DNA of 64,000 bases from Branchiostoma belcheri (Eukaryota > Chordata > Leptocardii > Amphioxiformes > Branchiostomatidae). Position numbers and translations under genes: made by a program. The notes under the pieces were generated by a model. It had not been told where the DNA came from and did not search any database. It was given only the letters and a program-made list of their open reading frames with translations. Of this stretch, positions 43,835 through 53,182 are shown one piece after another. Within the stretch, counting starts at the first letter, position 1, and each line of letters begins with the position of its first letter. The DNA is taken from the NCBI RefSeq assembly GCF_001625305.1, contig NW_017803884.1:143541-207540 (forward strand), given 5' to 3'.

Positions 43835-44030
43835 TAACAGTATCCTGCCCAACTCTTACCACCACTATTACCAAGTTTGCTTGGACGACTCGTTGTTCTA
43901 CAAACATTTCTTCAGCGAGAGAAACCGGTAGTTGAACACCAACCATGTCATCCGGAACGAACATATCCGTGACATATATGACGGCGTTAAGTATACGTCC
44001 TTGACCGAAGGAGGATTTCTGCACAACACT
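43835..44030 (+). pseudogene. Exon-like stretch with second DIYDG motif
   Basis: Plus-strand text NSYHHYYQVCLDDSLFYKHF then FSERNR is followed, in the same region, by NTNHVIRNEHIRDIYDGVKY then TSLTEGGFL. The I-R-D-I-Y-D-G-x-x-Y segment is like that in the minus-strand fragment at 21094-21426. The stretch ends where a LINE 3' end begins (about 44032). Confidence 0.4.
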
Positions 44031-44031
44031 A

Positions 44032-44850
44032 ACAATAATAATCTTTATTTGCATGTTCATGCCCATGGGGCTAAATGCATACATCAGAAAGTGATGTTAC
44101 ATGTACAATGTCAAAGAAACCAGGGGTATCATCCCAAGCATGCTCTACCCAGAGAATAGAGTCCAAAAGCTAATGATCATGTCTTCTCCGCAGGCTTTGT
44201 TATTGTATTGCAATGCTTATTTCTGATGAGGTGATCGGGTAGTCTAGAGGTCCTGGATTAGACTCGCATTTCTGTAACAAGTCTAATTTATTTAGAACAT
44301 CATCTTCAAAGGTTGTATCGAAAGTAGGGCTTTTTAATTTGGATTTGCTGTGAAGAGCTCTAAAATGTTCTAGCCAAGAGTCAGTTGGTATGTCTTCTTT
44401 ATGAGACGCAATTTCCGTCTTAAGTTCTTTAAGTAGATTCCAGAAAGCTGTGGGGTTATTTTCTTGTAGATTTTGAAGTCGCATTAAGCAGTTGTTTTCG
44501 TGTTCTCGTTTACGTTTTCTAATAAGTTTATTGAATTCCTTCTTCTTCTTAAAATAACTGCCTCTTAAGGATGGATTCTTTGGATTTTGCATGAGTAAAT
44601 ATCTTAAGTTTTTAAGTTCATTTCTAGCCTCATAGCATGTCTTGTCAAACCATCTCTTATTCTTTTTCAATCATTTTCGTTTCTTATAGCTTTAAACTTG
44701 TAATGATCTTTTCCCTGTCATTTCCAATATTACTTGGAAGTCATCAATTTCTTCATCTATTTCCCGATGTGTTAGAGTGTCATTTTGTTTTAGAGATAAG
44801 AAGTTTTGTAGTTTTTGTTGACAATATTACATTCACGTTTAATACCGATG
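44032..44850 (-). mobile_element. LINE E, fragment between endonuclease and RT
   Basis: The 3' end begins at an (AAT)n tail with AATAAAGAT on the minus strand (about 44030-44050) and a stretch of 3' UTR (GCATTTAGCCCCATGGGCAT). The minus-strand frame 44670-44200 reads KRWFDKTCYEARNELKNLRY, YFKKKKEFNKLIRKRKREHE, NNPTAFWNLLKELK and WLEHFRALHS. This is the linker between endonuclease and RT in CR1/L2-type ORF2 (W-F-D...C...A-R...K-x-x-Y-K, P-x-x-F-W-x-x-L). Joining it to the 3' UTR implies that the whole RT is deleted. Confidence 0.75.
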
Positions 44851-44879
44851 GCGTTAAAATGAGATCAAAAGGAAAGTGG

Positions 44880-44980
44880 AGAACCTGACTGGACGTCTGG
44901 ACTACGTGATGGGCAACAACCCAGCCGCTGCAGGGAGATTTCTCAGAGACAACTTCAACCTAAAGGTCACTAGCAACTAG
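44880..44980 (+). other. Exon-like stretch, unknown
   Basis: The plus strand reads KRKVENLTGRLDYVMGNNPA then AAGRFLRDNFNLK, followed by GTCACT and a stop. It lies directly after LINE E and has a clear helical character. It might be the continuation of the exon interrupted at 44030. Confidence 0.3.
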
Positions 44981-45580
44981 TGGTAGTGTAGGAATGGGAA
45001 AATGCCATATTTTATTTGTAATTCGTCTTAACCTTGTTCTGCTTCTTATCGTCCGTTCCGCCCTGTAATTGGTATGACAACCTTTACGCATATTCATAGA
45101 TGTTTAATCAAGAACTCTTGCCATGGACGTGCGAACGTGTATTACAAAAGGATTGTTGTCTTTGAAGATCCTTTGAAATGCGGAATATCAAAACAAATGA
45201 TTTTATGACAGTAGGATAGTAGACGATCTCTTGGTGTGTCTGTCTAGACTCTGGCAGACAGTAGCTTTACACCTGGGTGATATCTCCGTCTGGAAGAAAT
45301 AAATAAAGGTAAAGCCGTGGGACTGTGGAAAGGACAGACAGTTGTCGACAGTTGGTGAGAGTCGACAATTGAGAGTCTCAGTCCCCGGCGATGTTGTACG
45401 GCAAAGACCTGCGTCCTGTGTCTGTTACTTCTCCGTGAAGGTCTCTCTAGGCAACATCCCTAAAAGAACCCGGGGTTTAAATACACCATCAGGCCCCGCT
45501 CACATTAGGACCCATTACTGACATTAGGAGGTCAGTAGAGGGCCAGATGCCTGGTATGAGTTAATAAGACTTGAAGAGTT

Positions 45581-45757
45581 CTGAGAATGGGCCCGTGTGA
45601 GAAAAGATGACTGTTTCAATAATAAGGATATTACGATTATGGTTTGCCACAGAATGTTTCATTCAGGCCAATAGTGAGAACGTTGGCAAAGTTACCTTTT
45701 CCTGGTAGGTCAACAGTTGTTCTAACAATTGACTTATTTCCTAGTTCCAGACTGTAT
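45581..45757. repeat. Direct repeat, partner at 46248-46428
   Basis: CTGAGAATGGGCCCGTGTGA through GACTTATTTCCTASTTCCAG then ACTGTAT matches 46248-46428 with a few small indels. In the second copy the repeat starts inside an exon-like stretch (PLRMGP). Confidence 0.9.
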
Positions 45758-45769
45758 GTTCAAGAATGT

Positions 45770-45830
45770 GGGGTCGTGTGGCGTAGCGGCAGCGTTCTCG
45801 ACTCGGAACCAGATCTTGTCCCTGGTCCGT
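45770..45830 (+). mobile_element. tRNA-like SINE head fragment
   Basis: GGTCGTGTGGCGTAGCGGCA then GCGTTCTCGACTCGGAACC resembles a tRNA-type A box and anticodon arm, followed by a degraded B box (CCTGGTCCG). It is too diverged and short to be a functional tRNA. Confidence 0.35.
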
Positions 45831-45883
45831 AATAGTGCTAACGATTATTAAATGTTGATCGACTTTTTACCCTCTTCCCATAG

Positions 45884-46003
45884 GCCAAAGACACACACTA
45901 CGTTGAGTCATTCAACAATGCGCTGCTGATATACCATGACAAGCGAATATGCTTTGGGTTGGAGAGTTACTTGATGCGTATCAACCTGGCCGTTCTGGAC
46001 TGG
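45884..46003 (+). CDS. DDE-transposase-like exon with YVESFN block
   Basis: A 40-codon exon bounded by CCCATAG and TGG|GTAAGA, phase 0 at both ends. It reads AKDTHYVESFNNALLIYHDK then RICFGLESYLMRINLAVLDW. Families with this text (x-Y-V-E-S-F-N-N...K-R-I-x-F...Y-x-x-R...L-A-x-L-x-W-N-E-N) place the Glu as the last acidic residue of a DDE-type transposase core, which is inference here. The next exon (46203) begins NENVDRD in the right phase, completing W-N-E-N-V-x-R across the junction. Confidence 0.6.
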
Positions 46004-46202
46004 GTAAGACATGGTATTCAGTGCTTGTTGTTTTAAACAAGTCATGTGTTCTTTTTTTCATATTAGTAGTCAATGATAGTCAGTGTTGCTACCTAAAAGG
46101 ATAATCACTGCAAAAAAAAAAAAAAAAAACTAGGAAGCCATATTCGTGCTTTATATTTCAGTGTGTGAAAATGACCTTCTCTTCTTACTTGACAAATCGT
46201 AG

Positions 46203-46277
46203 AACGAGAACGTGGACCGGGACCAGAAGTCGGAGTGGGAGTGCCCACTGAGAATGGGCCCGTGTGAGAAAAGATGA
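46203..46277 (+). CDS. Continuation exon NENVDRD
   Basis: An acceptor (AAATCGTAG) opens NENVDRDQKSEWECPL, in phase with the exon 45884-46003. From 46248 the sequence is the copied 45581-type repeat, so the coding end of this exon has been replaced by repeat sequence and soon meets a TGA. Confidence 0.5.
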   Translation, partial: NENVDRDQKSEWECPLRMGPCEKR

Positions 46278-46494
46278 CTCTTTCAATAATAAGGATATTA
46301 TGGTTTGCCACAGAATGTTTCATCTTAATTCAGGCCAACAGTGAGAACGTTGGCAAAGTTGGTAAACTTTTCCTGTTAGGTCAACAACTGTTGTAACAAT
46401 TGACTTATTTCCTACTTCCAGACTGTATCATACATGACAATAGCTGTAATCCGCACACTTACTGACTGCATAACTCATCCTTCCTCAGAAACAA

Positions 46495-47295
46495 ATATTC
46501 AAAATACCCCTGGATTGCCTCTTGAGGTTTGCAGTTGCAAACAGGCCCCAAGTGTTGCCAGTGATGTTGGACAAATACAGCATGAGTCTAAGAGTAAGAC
46601 TCACCTGCCTTGTAGGCTTGCTACTTGACACGCCTTTCAGCGCTAGGTGTTACAGACATCATCAGTCAGAACCAACTCTCATCAGCCGTTTCGTCCCCTA
46701 ATCTGATACGGCTTCCAGGTGGGGGGACAGCAGGGCGGACGTCTCCACTCTGCTTCTCTGCAACGCCATCTTGACTACTACTCCTTGGTTTTCCAGTGGC
46801 AGTCCTTCCTTCTCAGCCAAAGCCAGAAACTACATCTTTCCACCTCTTCTGCCATCTGTTTTACCAGCTGCTTTTGGCCGATGGAGAGATCTCTGCATAG
46901 CCGTGTAAGGGATGTTCCGACGAAACCCCTACAGCCCACCTAGACGGGGTACAGCAGTGACCTCCACCCATTCTCCGCACACTGTTGAACCAGCTCCTGG
47001 TATTTAAGCTTTTTCCGATGTATTTTCAGCTGAGTCATCCGTCTTCAGAAACCCACTGACTTTTGGGGCGGGGTGTAGGAATCGCATAAGTAGGCATCCT
47101 TCCAGAGATATGCATCAGTGGCCTGATAAACTGTGCCTTAACCAAAGGAATATCCTTGGTGTAAACCCCAAAACATTAAAAATATAAAAACACAAAACTC
47201 CCAAAAAACATGTCAAAATATTTGAATACCCATGGATTGCCAATGAGGTTTGCAGTGGCAAACAGGCCCCAAGTGTCGCCGGTGATGCATTTTCA
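46495..47295. repeat. Direct repeat pair flanking a LINE end
   Basis: GAGGTTTGCAGTKGCAAACA then GGCCCCAAGTGT occurs near 46526 and again near 47246, with conserved sequence on both sides (TATTCAAAATACCCCTGGAT versus TTTGAATACCCATGGAT). The LINE C-terminus lies between. Confidence 0.7.
46757..47045 (-). mobile_element. LINE ORF2 C-terminal fragment (VGCRGFVG type)
   Basis: The minus strand reads MTQLKIHRKKLKYQELVQQC then AENGWRSLLYPV, a stop, and VGCRGFVGTSLTRLC and RCSFWLWLRRKDCHW. This is the end of a LINE ORF2 that is very common in fish and lancelets (K-Y-x-E-L...G-W...P-V-E-V-G-C-R-G-F...S-F-W-L-W-x-R-R). One stop replaces the Glu before VGCRGF. Confidence 0.8.
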
Positions 47296-47445
47296 GTTGG
47301 GATCCCCATCCACGATAATTCGACAACAACCCTGACTACCAACCCCAACGACACCCCTATCCCAAGTTGCTTTGTACATAGGAACGCGTGAGATGATGCC
47401 GACCTGTCAGTCGGTCGGGTTTCGCGCTCAGAGACGGTCATCCAC

Positions 47446-47733
47446 ATGGCGGCTCCCACTCCCATCGTCCTGAAACCCGGCGCCACTCTTGTGGGCCGGA
47501 GCCCGATCAGCCTACACAAGACGCTCCGAAGCGATGCCCCGACTCCTACAGGACATCAGCAGGCCCGCTTCATCGAAAACGTGGCCCTTGACCAGCACAG
47601 CGCCGAGGACCTCAAAGAGAGAATCGGAGCTCTGACGGGAGACGACCCCGAGGAGATGCTCCTCGCAGCGGGCCTTGACTCAAAGGCCCAAGACTCCATG
47701 GGAAATAAAAAAAGTGTAACTTTTTATATATGA
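47446..47733 (+). CDS. Hypothetical ORF, possible first exon
   Basis: An ATG in fair context (CACATGGCG) opens a 95-codon frame: MAAPTPIVLKPGATLVGRSP, ALDQHSAEDLKERIGALTGD and DPEEMLLAAGLDS. The acidic helical part looks coding, and the last eight codons run into AT-rich sequence that may be intron. No family is recognised. Confidence 0.4.
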   Translation: MAAPTPIVLKPGATLVGRSPISLHKTLRSDAPTPTGHQQARFIENVALDQHSAEDLKERIGALTGDDPEEMLLAAGLDSKAQDSMGNKKSVTFYI

Positions 47734-47965
47734 ATGCACTATTTATCAGAGTCATGCAGAATTTGGCTTTCTGTTGACTGCAGGTTGTCTTGGGGGACCA
47801 GGCAACTTGCAAGAACATCAGAGGAGCAAAACGTCTGAGGGTTACAGAGACGGAGCCGCTGCCAAGCCTCAAGTGTATGAATGTCATCTCCATTACAAAA
47901 TGTAGTTGGATAACCCAGCAATGCCAATCTGTGTGCTTGTGTGTCACATGTAGGGACTTCACCGA

Positions 47966-48110
47966 GCTCCGCCAGGGACGTACTACGTGTACAGCGAGGA
48001 GCCGAGACACGTACCCCTCTGGCGACGACCAGGACTGCAGGATGGAAAACCAGGGCAACAAGCCGACAACCAACGTTGGAGTGGAGCACCTGTTCCAGGA
48101 CAAGCTGTGA
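47966..48110 (+). CDS. Duplicated exon (TYPSGDD...NVGVE), copy 1
   Basis: The plus frame reads DTYPSGDDQDCRMENQGNKP then TTNVGVEHLFQDKL and stops. The second copy (49936-50074) has the same text with a longer upstream part, YYVYSDELKTIVRYTYPSGD. Copy 1 has lost 15 bases there, plus others, so its upstream part is out of frame. The protein is unknown. Confidence 0.45.
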
Positions 48111-48289
48111 TGCTATATAACTTGCAAACCTCCATGGTGACAAAAAGGGCAAATGTTCCCAATAAGGTGAATAACTTCCCATGAGCAAGCCGACAAGAGA
48201 AACTGACCAGGAATGGCTGGCCAGTTTCTATTTTCGGCTTACTACCCTGACAAATTATTTACCGTTTGGTACATCTGCCCTTTTTTGTC

Positions 48290-48475
48290 ACCAGGTGTCT
48301 AAGTAAACAAGTCGACTTGAGTAGAGTAGAACAATAGAGTAAAACACAATTGTTCATAGATTGCCCATTATGCCACGTGTACCACATCTTGTGCAATATT
48401 TCAAATATTTTCTATTTCGACCAGGTGTCTAAGTTAACAAGTAGAATAATGTAGATAAAATAGAATAAAACTGTG
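48290..48475. repeat. Direct repeat of ~60 bp, two copies
   Basis: CCAGGTGTCTAAGTWAACAA then GT...AGTAGA...AATA occurs at about 48293 and 48422, 129 bp apart. Confidence 0.7.
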
Positions 48476-49179
48476 TGCACTTTCGCCTTATCGGCTTTAC
48501 ATAATGTAACAACTTTCCTAGCACAGCATGCCTTTGCAGTGGCGTGAAAAAAGGTAAATGATAAGCTACCAAAGCAGCAGATAAGACTAGAGTCTTGCAA
48601 TACATTATTTGCATTTGGTCTTGGACTGGAATGCTTGCTCTGAATAATTGCTTTAAAACTAATACAAAACAGTGATTGCTGATTATGATGACTGCTCTTG
48701 TCAAAATTGTTCGAACAATAATTTCAACATGACTGAACATTCAAACTTGATGGATTTTGGATCAAAGGTAGAGCATGCAATGTCAAGGATGATGTGGCAC
48801 ATTTTCTGAAGAACAGTATGTATTAATGTAATACAAATGCACTCTCAAGAGAGCAAAACCTTCTGGAATTCTGCCTATCGGGCAAAGATGAAAGAAAATC
48901 GTGCCTGTTTGTACCAAACAGGATGGGGAATTAACATTCACGGCACCAGATACGGTGCCAGTATGATATTAATCAAGCTGCACTTCCATAATGTCCTCAG
49001 TTTAAGGTTGAAATATCTGTAGTTGTACATGTATCTACATATGATTGTTCTTTGACAAGTCATTTACACGTAAATTACAGTTCAAATAAAGTTACATGGC
49101 ACCAATGTGTGTTGAAGAAACATCATAGATGTTATTACAGTCCCAACTGGGGCATGAAGGGACCAGTTTTGCATCCATG

Positions 49180-49362
49180 CAAACAAGCCACTGGGGGACC
49201 CTGACTGGGGAGGCCTGATCACCTCCATGTCGGATGTCGCATTTCGCACACTTCTGGTCAACAAACAACTTGACTTCGAGAAGAGCCATCCAGTCAAATC
49301 CAGACGAGGAACGACAACTGTTGGAAAAGTGGAGAACCAGGACATGTGGATTTTAACTGATG
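49180..49362 (+). CDS. Exon-like stretch ending at a donor, unknown
   Basis: The plus frame reads DWGGLITSMSDVAFRTLLVN then FEKSHPVKSRRGTTTVGKVE and ENQDMWILTDE before GAG|GTATAT. Regular alternation of hydrophobic and charged residues and the clean donor favour a real exon. The upstream part is broken by a stop in this frame. No family is recognised. Confidence 0.4.
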
Positions 49363-49935
49363 AGGTATATATTATAACTAAAATTATACAATTACAAAAC
49401 CGTGTTTTTAAGGCCATGTTGATTTGATTACACGGACGACATCCGCGCGCGCATTCGACCATACTGTGAATCGTACAAAATGTTCTTTCTCATATCATAT
49501 ACAGCAACCTGAGCAGCAGGGTGCCTGCCCTGTTCACTCAATACAAGCACCAGGCAACAAACTTCCAGCGAAGGAACCGTGAAATGAGACTGGACTGCTT
49601 TCATATGTAAGCCAAAACCTTTGTTCAAAATTAGGAACGGCAATATGTTGACGTTTCATACATTTTGCTTTCCTTCCCCTAATTTTCTCGACTATTGTAA
49701 TTTCTAAAATTGTTCCTTGCATATTTAGATTTCTTTACCTTTGTAATTGGAAATTTTAGTAAATGTCATTGCAAATTTTGTAGGTTAGACTTATTCGTGG
49801 TATAGGGCATGTGCTGACCACAAACATGTTGGTCTTTGGCCAGAAATAACGAACGGTGCGGGTTTAAATAAAGAATATTCAGTTAGTTAAACCTTTTTTG
49901 GTTTTGTTAAACTTGACTGTGTATGGTGTTACTGT

Positions 49936-50074
49936 GCCCCACCTGGGACATACTACGTGTACAGCGATGAGCTGAAGACCATTGTCCGATACACGTACCC
50001 CTCTGGCGACGACGAGGACTGGAGGATGGAAAACCAGGGCAACAAGCCGACCACCAACGTTGGAGTAGAGTATA
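49936..50074 (+). CDS. Duplicated exon (TYPSGDD...NVGVE), copy 2
   Basis: This copy keeps YYVYSDELKTIVRYTYPSGD then DEDWRMENQGNKPTTNVGVE in one frame. It runs directly into an LTR-like repeat at 50075. Compared with 47966-48110 it has the longer, probably ancestral, form. Confidence 0.45.
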
Positions 50075-50937
50075 GAGTTGATTTGGCCGGGGGTCAAATC
50101 AGATGGGCCTCACAGATCTGTCCGACAGCCCCCCCCCCGGGTCGTAGGACTTTTACGCAGTTTACAGATACCTAGTATAGTTATTTTGCCCCGTTGGGCA
50201 TCTTGTTTTCTTAGAAGTTAGCAGTTGACTTTCATTTCTATGTAACGTACAGTACTAGTACTTAACACCTAGGTTCAGTTTTATAACCAGTTTACTTTGT
50301 TAACCAGCATCCTGGCGGCTCCTAATCGTCACTTATATTATGTGAAAGTAGTTAGCACTTAGGTTCAGTTTTGTTAACCAATTCCCTGGCGTCTACTGAT
50401 CGTCACTGTCATGTAACGTACAGTAGTTAGCACTTAGGTTCAGTTTGTTAGCCAGTCCCTGGCGTCTCCTAATTTCGATTTATCTTACATGTTTTTACGT
50501 TTTATTTAGGTCATGTCTTCAGTACCTTGTCAGTTCGTTAGACCAGGCTGGTCCCCTCTCTCTCTTCTCTGCACTCTTCCACTCCTTGCCTACCAGTTCA
50601 CACACCCTACGGGCTTGGTTCTTGGTGGTTTTATATCAGTTCTAACCTGAATAAATTATCTACCAAGCCCATCACTCTGTTTTCTTTGTATGCATGGGAG
50701 AGAGAGTGCAGGTAATTGAGTTGATTTGGCCGGGGGTCAAATCAGATAATTAACGCATGACCTCCGACCTCGGCAGGGGATCAGCCATTCGCATTCCAAC
50801 TTCTGTGTTGTGTACACGTGTTTTTCCCCTCCCATCCACCTCGTGGCTTTTTATCAGTTCTCACCTGAATAAATTATCTACCAAGCCCATCACTGTTTTC
50901 TTTGTATGCATGGGAGAGAGAGTGCAGGTAATTGGTA
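50075..50937. mobile_element. LTR-like repeats, nested or partly duplicated
   Basis: A 29-bp sequence (GAGTTGATTTGGCCGGGGGT then CAAATCAGA) stands at 50075 and 50718. Between them is a promoter/terminator-like segment with three units containing CACCTAGGTTCAGTTTT or TTAGCACTTAGGTTCAGT (50262, 50350 and 50435). A second block (CCTGAATAAATTATCTACCA then AGCCCATCACT) is present at 50646 and 50864. The AATAAA near the end of each block fits the R region of an LTR. I take this as a solo LTR plus a truncated second one. No internal coding was found. Confidence 0.5.
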
Positions 50938-51050
50938 AATTTAGTAAATATTACATGGTAATACAGCAGAAAATTAAGATAAAAGAACTATTTTTAAGAC
51001 ATGTTGATACACATATTAAGTCAAAGTTTGAAATGTTAATCCCATTACAG

Positions 51051-51143
51051 GTCAGTTGGATCCAGACTTGGGGTCATACGTCCACCAGTTGTGTGACAAA
51101 TATAAGAAGGAACATCCTGCTTCTTTCAAAAAAGGCAGTAGAG
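51051..51143 (+). CDS. Exon with both splice sites, unknown
   Basis: The exon runs from ATTACAG to AGAG|GTAAGA and reads QLDPDLGSYVHQLCDKYKKE then HPASFKKGSR. Entry and exit phases are both 1. A later exon-like stretch (51902) accepts the same phase but meets a frameshift in a C run. Confidence 0.5.
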
Positions 51144-51702
51144 GTAAGATGTATAATATTTTATTCTATTTTACCATACATAGCAATTGATAAAAATACC
51201 CCATCAATGTGCCTTGATGATAAAAGACTGGATAAAGACATAATCTGACACAATCTTCATCAATTGTTTTCTTTGAATATTCAACACATTATCAAGGAAG
51301 ACATTCAACAAACGGGGTTGGACAGGTCCTATTGCCCACTTCTCCGGGGCAACTAAAATCAGTCTGTTCGGGCAAGTGAATATACCCCTGGACTTGCCTG
51401 ATTGGTTAATATAGTTTTATAGTCTCCTGAACACAGCCTGTCATCTTCACACATGATCGGCTCCTTACTTAATGAATCCATAAACTCAGAGTAGGGTAGA
51501 GAATAATACAGGCTATTAAAGTAGAGAAGTACTTTCATCTGTATAGGAATGTTAATTGTAGGATTGCATCATGAAATCACCATAACGTTAACAGATGTAA
51601 AAGTACTTGGCAAGCATGGCGAATAGACCTCTTCCTTGCATCGACGCCATTTGCATACGTGATCTAAGTCAATGATGTGGTGCAAAGTGTCATACATTCA
51701 TA

Positions 51703-51767
51703 CATTCATAATTATCATTTTGTAAATAATCCTCCCCGGATTATTTACAAAATGATAATTATGAATG
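51703..51767. repeat. Perfect 30-bp inverted repeat with 5-nt loop
   Basis: CATTCATAATTATCATTTTG then TAAATAATCC (51703-51732) is the exact complement of 51738-51767, with TCCCC between. DNA of this kind can form a cruciform. It may also be a tiny foldback element or an assembly artefact. Confidence 0.95.
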
Positions 51768-51896
51768 TTTGCTGCTTTACCTTTCAAAAGATATTGTTTG
51801 AAAACTATTAAATCATTGCCTTTCAGACAACTACATGTATCCTTCCATCATTTAATAATCTATTGATAATTGTTTTTATATGTGTGTTCACTGTAG

Positions 51897-52265
51897 CGTA
51901 GGGAAGCCTACCAACATACGCCCCGTGACTACCGAACCCGCAGACCTGCATACACCCCCCCCCTTTCAACTCTGGGAGCTTCCTGAGCATGCTGGAAGAC
52001 AATGCTGAGCCTGAGGCCTGGGGTCAGCAGCAGCAGGACTCAGTGTCAACATGTGAGGGATCTGGGCTGACCACCCTTTATGGTCCACACTATTATGATG
52101 GCCGGAGGGAGGGCACACCATCCAACCCAGCTGCTGACGCCAGCAAAGCACCCATCCCTGCTGTTCCCGCCAGCAAAGCACCCATCCCAGCTGACGCCAC
52201 TGACCAATCAACCTTCACCAACCAACAAACGACCCCAACCTCATCCGCTGCTCCCAACAGAAGAG
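51897..52265 (+). CDS. Exon, Pro/Ala/Thr-rich, with C-run frameshift
   Basis: The stretch from CTGTAG to GAG|GTAAAA is open except for one phase change at a run of nine C (51955-51963). After the run the frame reads FNSGSFLSMLEDNAEPEAWG, LTTLYGPHYYDGRREGTP and two copies of the motif SKAPIPA (VPASKAPIPADA). The text is low-complexity, as in a disordered region. The upstream frame could be RREAYQHTPRDYRTRRPAYT or KPTNIRPVTTEPADLH depending on which AG is used. One of these would be correct if the C run were one base different. Confidence 0.5.
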
Positions 52266-52801
52266 GTAAAAATATAATTCTATCACATAAATAATGCAAG
52301 CAACATTACATACTTTAAACTGTGTTTTTTTATCGAAAAATAAAATGATTTGAAAATCTTTTCTGCTTACAAAACGCATACAAATACGCAATATTTTGGG
52401 CAAGTGAAAAGTTGCTTCAGGCAAGTGGAAATAACCATGTGCTTGCCCGATAGTAAAAGAGGATTTTTTTAAAAACTTATATCCAACCCTATATCAATTA
52501 ACAAAATGGAATGTTTTGTCAAATCTTCAGAATTGATGCAAATGTAACTTATTAATGTTAAACGCTAGCGTTACTGACTATACTGTATAAATTCTGGATT
52601 ACATGAACAAAAAAATTTGCTTGTTTTTTTGTCTCAAACCTGTTCACATGTCCTCTCACATTGTTATTTGCTCAACAGGATTCTGTACTATCATCTTTAA
52701 ACGTATTGAATGTGCATTATGAAATTTTATTTGCACTGATTATTTTGTCAAACAACTCAGCAAAGGCTAAATTTAGAATATTTTTTGTATTGCCAACCTA
52801 G

Positions 52802-52946
52802 ATCATTGGAAAACAACCAAACGACGATGTCTGGGTGCTGAACGAGAGCGTGCAGTTTGATGCAGATGGCAAGGCCATCAGACCAGAGGGCCAGAAGTAC
52901 GCCATCATTGGTGGTGCACTCAAACGACACTACCTGGAAGTTAAAA
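52802..52946 (+). CDS. Exon, unknown protein (IIGKQPNDDVWVL)
   Basis: After CAACCTAG the plus frame reads IIGKQPNDDVWVLNESVQFD then GKAIRPEGQKYAIIGGALKR. The donor is weak (AAAA|GTAATA). The V-W-V-L...I text looks like a conserved segment of transposon-related proteins, but I cannot name it. Its phase does not match the exon at 51897-52265. Confidence 0.4.
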
Positions 52947-53021
52947 GTAATAAGTGTATCTACCATATCATTTTTTCCAAATAGACTTTGAGAAAAGATA
53001 CTCGTATTGGGGAATGAATGA

Positions 53022-53130
53022 ATGAGTTACTCTCCAAGCAGAGGTTGGTGGGGGAAGATCGTCACCGTTTTATATATGCCTCGTTTTTTTTGTCGCCCCC
53101 CACCCAACCTCTGCCCCGAGTCGCAACCTG
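53022..53130. mobile_element. Small inverted-repeat element
   Basis: CAAGCAGAGGTTGGTGGGGG (53037-53056) is the near-complement of CCCCCCACCCAACCTCTGCC (about 53095-53114), with about 40 bp between. This may be a small MITE or the end of a larger element. Confidence 0.5.
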
Positions 53131-53182
53131 AAAGGCTATTAACAGCTATTTGTTACCCTATCAAACCTCACTTAACAAGTAG

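Noticed and set aside
51989..52294. Short tandem repeat SKAPIPA as a minisatellite
   Set aside because: Only two adjacent units are clear; it is noted within the exon instead.
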